A DNA stretch of 5,862 bases from Bacillota bacterium (lineage in GTDB: Bacteria > Bacillota > Sulfobacillia > JAJZYS01 > JAJYTV01): assembly GCA_021806845.1 (NCBI GenBank), contig JAKAPV010000187.1:1-5862 (forward strand), in the 5' to 3' direction. The notes beneath the pieces were generated by a model. That model had not been told where the DNA came from. It made no database searches and worked only from the letters and a program-made list of their open reading frames with translations. Within the stretch, counting starts at the first letter, position 1. Every line of letters begins with the position of its first letter. This document shows positions 5,582-5,862 of the stretch, piece after piece. The position numbers and the translations under genes were made by a program.

Positions 5582-5862
5582 GCTTGGAGGGCTCCTTTGC
5601 TTTTGTGGAAGTCGGCTAATCGGTGCGTCGGTCTCGAGGCACGCGGGACGGAGGGTGATGTCGCCCTGTGACTGCAGCGATAAAGGCTTCGCAGTGTGGA
5701 CTCGCGGTGGGGCCAGTCAATTCCTGAGGGGGCGACGCCGTTGTCCTTAAAGGCTGCGCGATCCGACCGGAGCTGCTCGAAGACGACACGATCCTCGGCA
5801 GTTATCGTTGCTACAAGTCTGTCGGCAAGGCCCTTTGCGAAGGCGGGAGCCGCTCCACTGCT
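5578..5862 (-). CDS. 3' part of an unidentified gene upstream of cysC (start outside window)
   Basis: One minus-strand frame is open from the window edge to a TGA at 5580-5578, giving 94 residues, while the other two minus-strand frames contain stops. The stop overlaps the cysC ATG as ATGA, an arrangement typical of genes in one operon. The first half reads like real protein (FAKGLADRLVATITAEDRV, then FEQLRSDRAAFKDNG and SGIDWPHREST). The second half is Arg/Ser-rich and less convincing, so the true end might have been altered by a frameshift. I do not recognise the family. Genes before cysC in such operons can be sulfate transporters, sulfotransferases or CysQ-type phosphatases, but no motif here supports any of these. 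It is the C-terminal end only; its start lies to the right. Confidence 0.55.
   Translation of the reverse strand, partial: SSGAAPAFAKGLADRLVATITAEDRVVFEQLRSDRAAFKDNGVAPSGIDWPHRESTLRSLYRCSHRATSPSVPRASRPTHRLADFHKSKGALQA
5592..5598 (-). promoter_or_regulatory. Ribosome binding site of cysC
   Basis: On the minus strand AAAGGAG lies 10 bases before the cysC ATG and inside the coding frame of the preceding ORF. This layout fits coupled re-initiation at the ATGA overlap. Confidence 0.65.

Noticed and set aside
1..5862. tRNA, rRNA or CRISPR array
   Set aside because: No cloverleaf, rRNA signature or regularly spaced repeats were seen on either strand by eye.

Overview
This GC-rich window reads as a horizontally acquired sulfate-activation operon next to decayed mobile-element remnants. 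Organism: probably a high-GC bacterium, most likely an actinobacterium. The evidence is a PanD that matches the mycobacterial form at most positions I can recall, a Tn554-like tyrosine recombinase with a Cys-rich tail of a kind common in actinobacterial mobile elements, and frequent GTG/TTG starts. No search could be run, so the taxonomy is an inference.

Left part (1-1812), a scarred region. The window opens inside a frameshifted IS3-family OrfA (minus strand). Next to it is the C-terminal catalytic half of a tyrosine recombinase (minus strand) that keeps its full catalytic set but lacks the usual N-terminal half. A short-chain dehydrogenase/reductase remnant follows on the plus strand, with a frameshift, an in-frame TAG and a lost C-terminal half. 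Beyond its break lies a 465-bp stretch with no recognisable gene and a striking 47-nt interrupted hairpin.

Middle part (2278-2625): an apparently intact panD (aspartate 1-decarboxylase, plus strand). It starts at a GTG with a good ribosome binding site and lacks the C-terminal tail seen in mycobacterial PanD. About 500 bp of convergent intergenic DNA separates it from the operon; at most one doubtful small ORF lies there.

Right part (3132-5862), a leftward operon in the order [unknown ORF, partial]-cysC-cysH-sat. The unknown ORF overlaps cysC by ATGA and cysC overlaps cysH by 17 bp; sat follows after 58 bp. Sat makes APS from sulfate and ATP, CysC phosphorylates APS to PAPS, and CysH reduces APS and/or PAPS to sulfite. 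CysH carries the CC...CxxC cysteines of iron-sulfur APS reductases, so the operon encodes both a kinase that consumes APS and a reductase that could use APS directly. This set uses the single-subunit Sat rather than CysDN. CysH has an unusual nucleotide-binding loop, a Trp in place of the usual His after the catalytic Cys, and a possibly frameshifted 3' end. The partial gene upstream of cysC is translationally coupled and unidentified; it is the most open question in the window.
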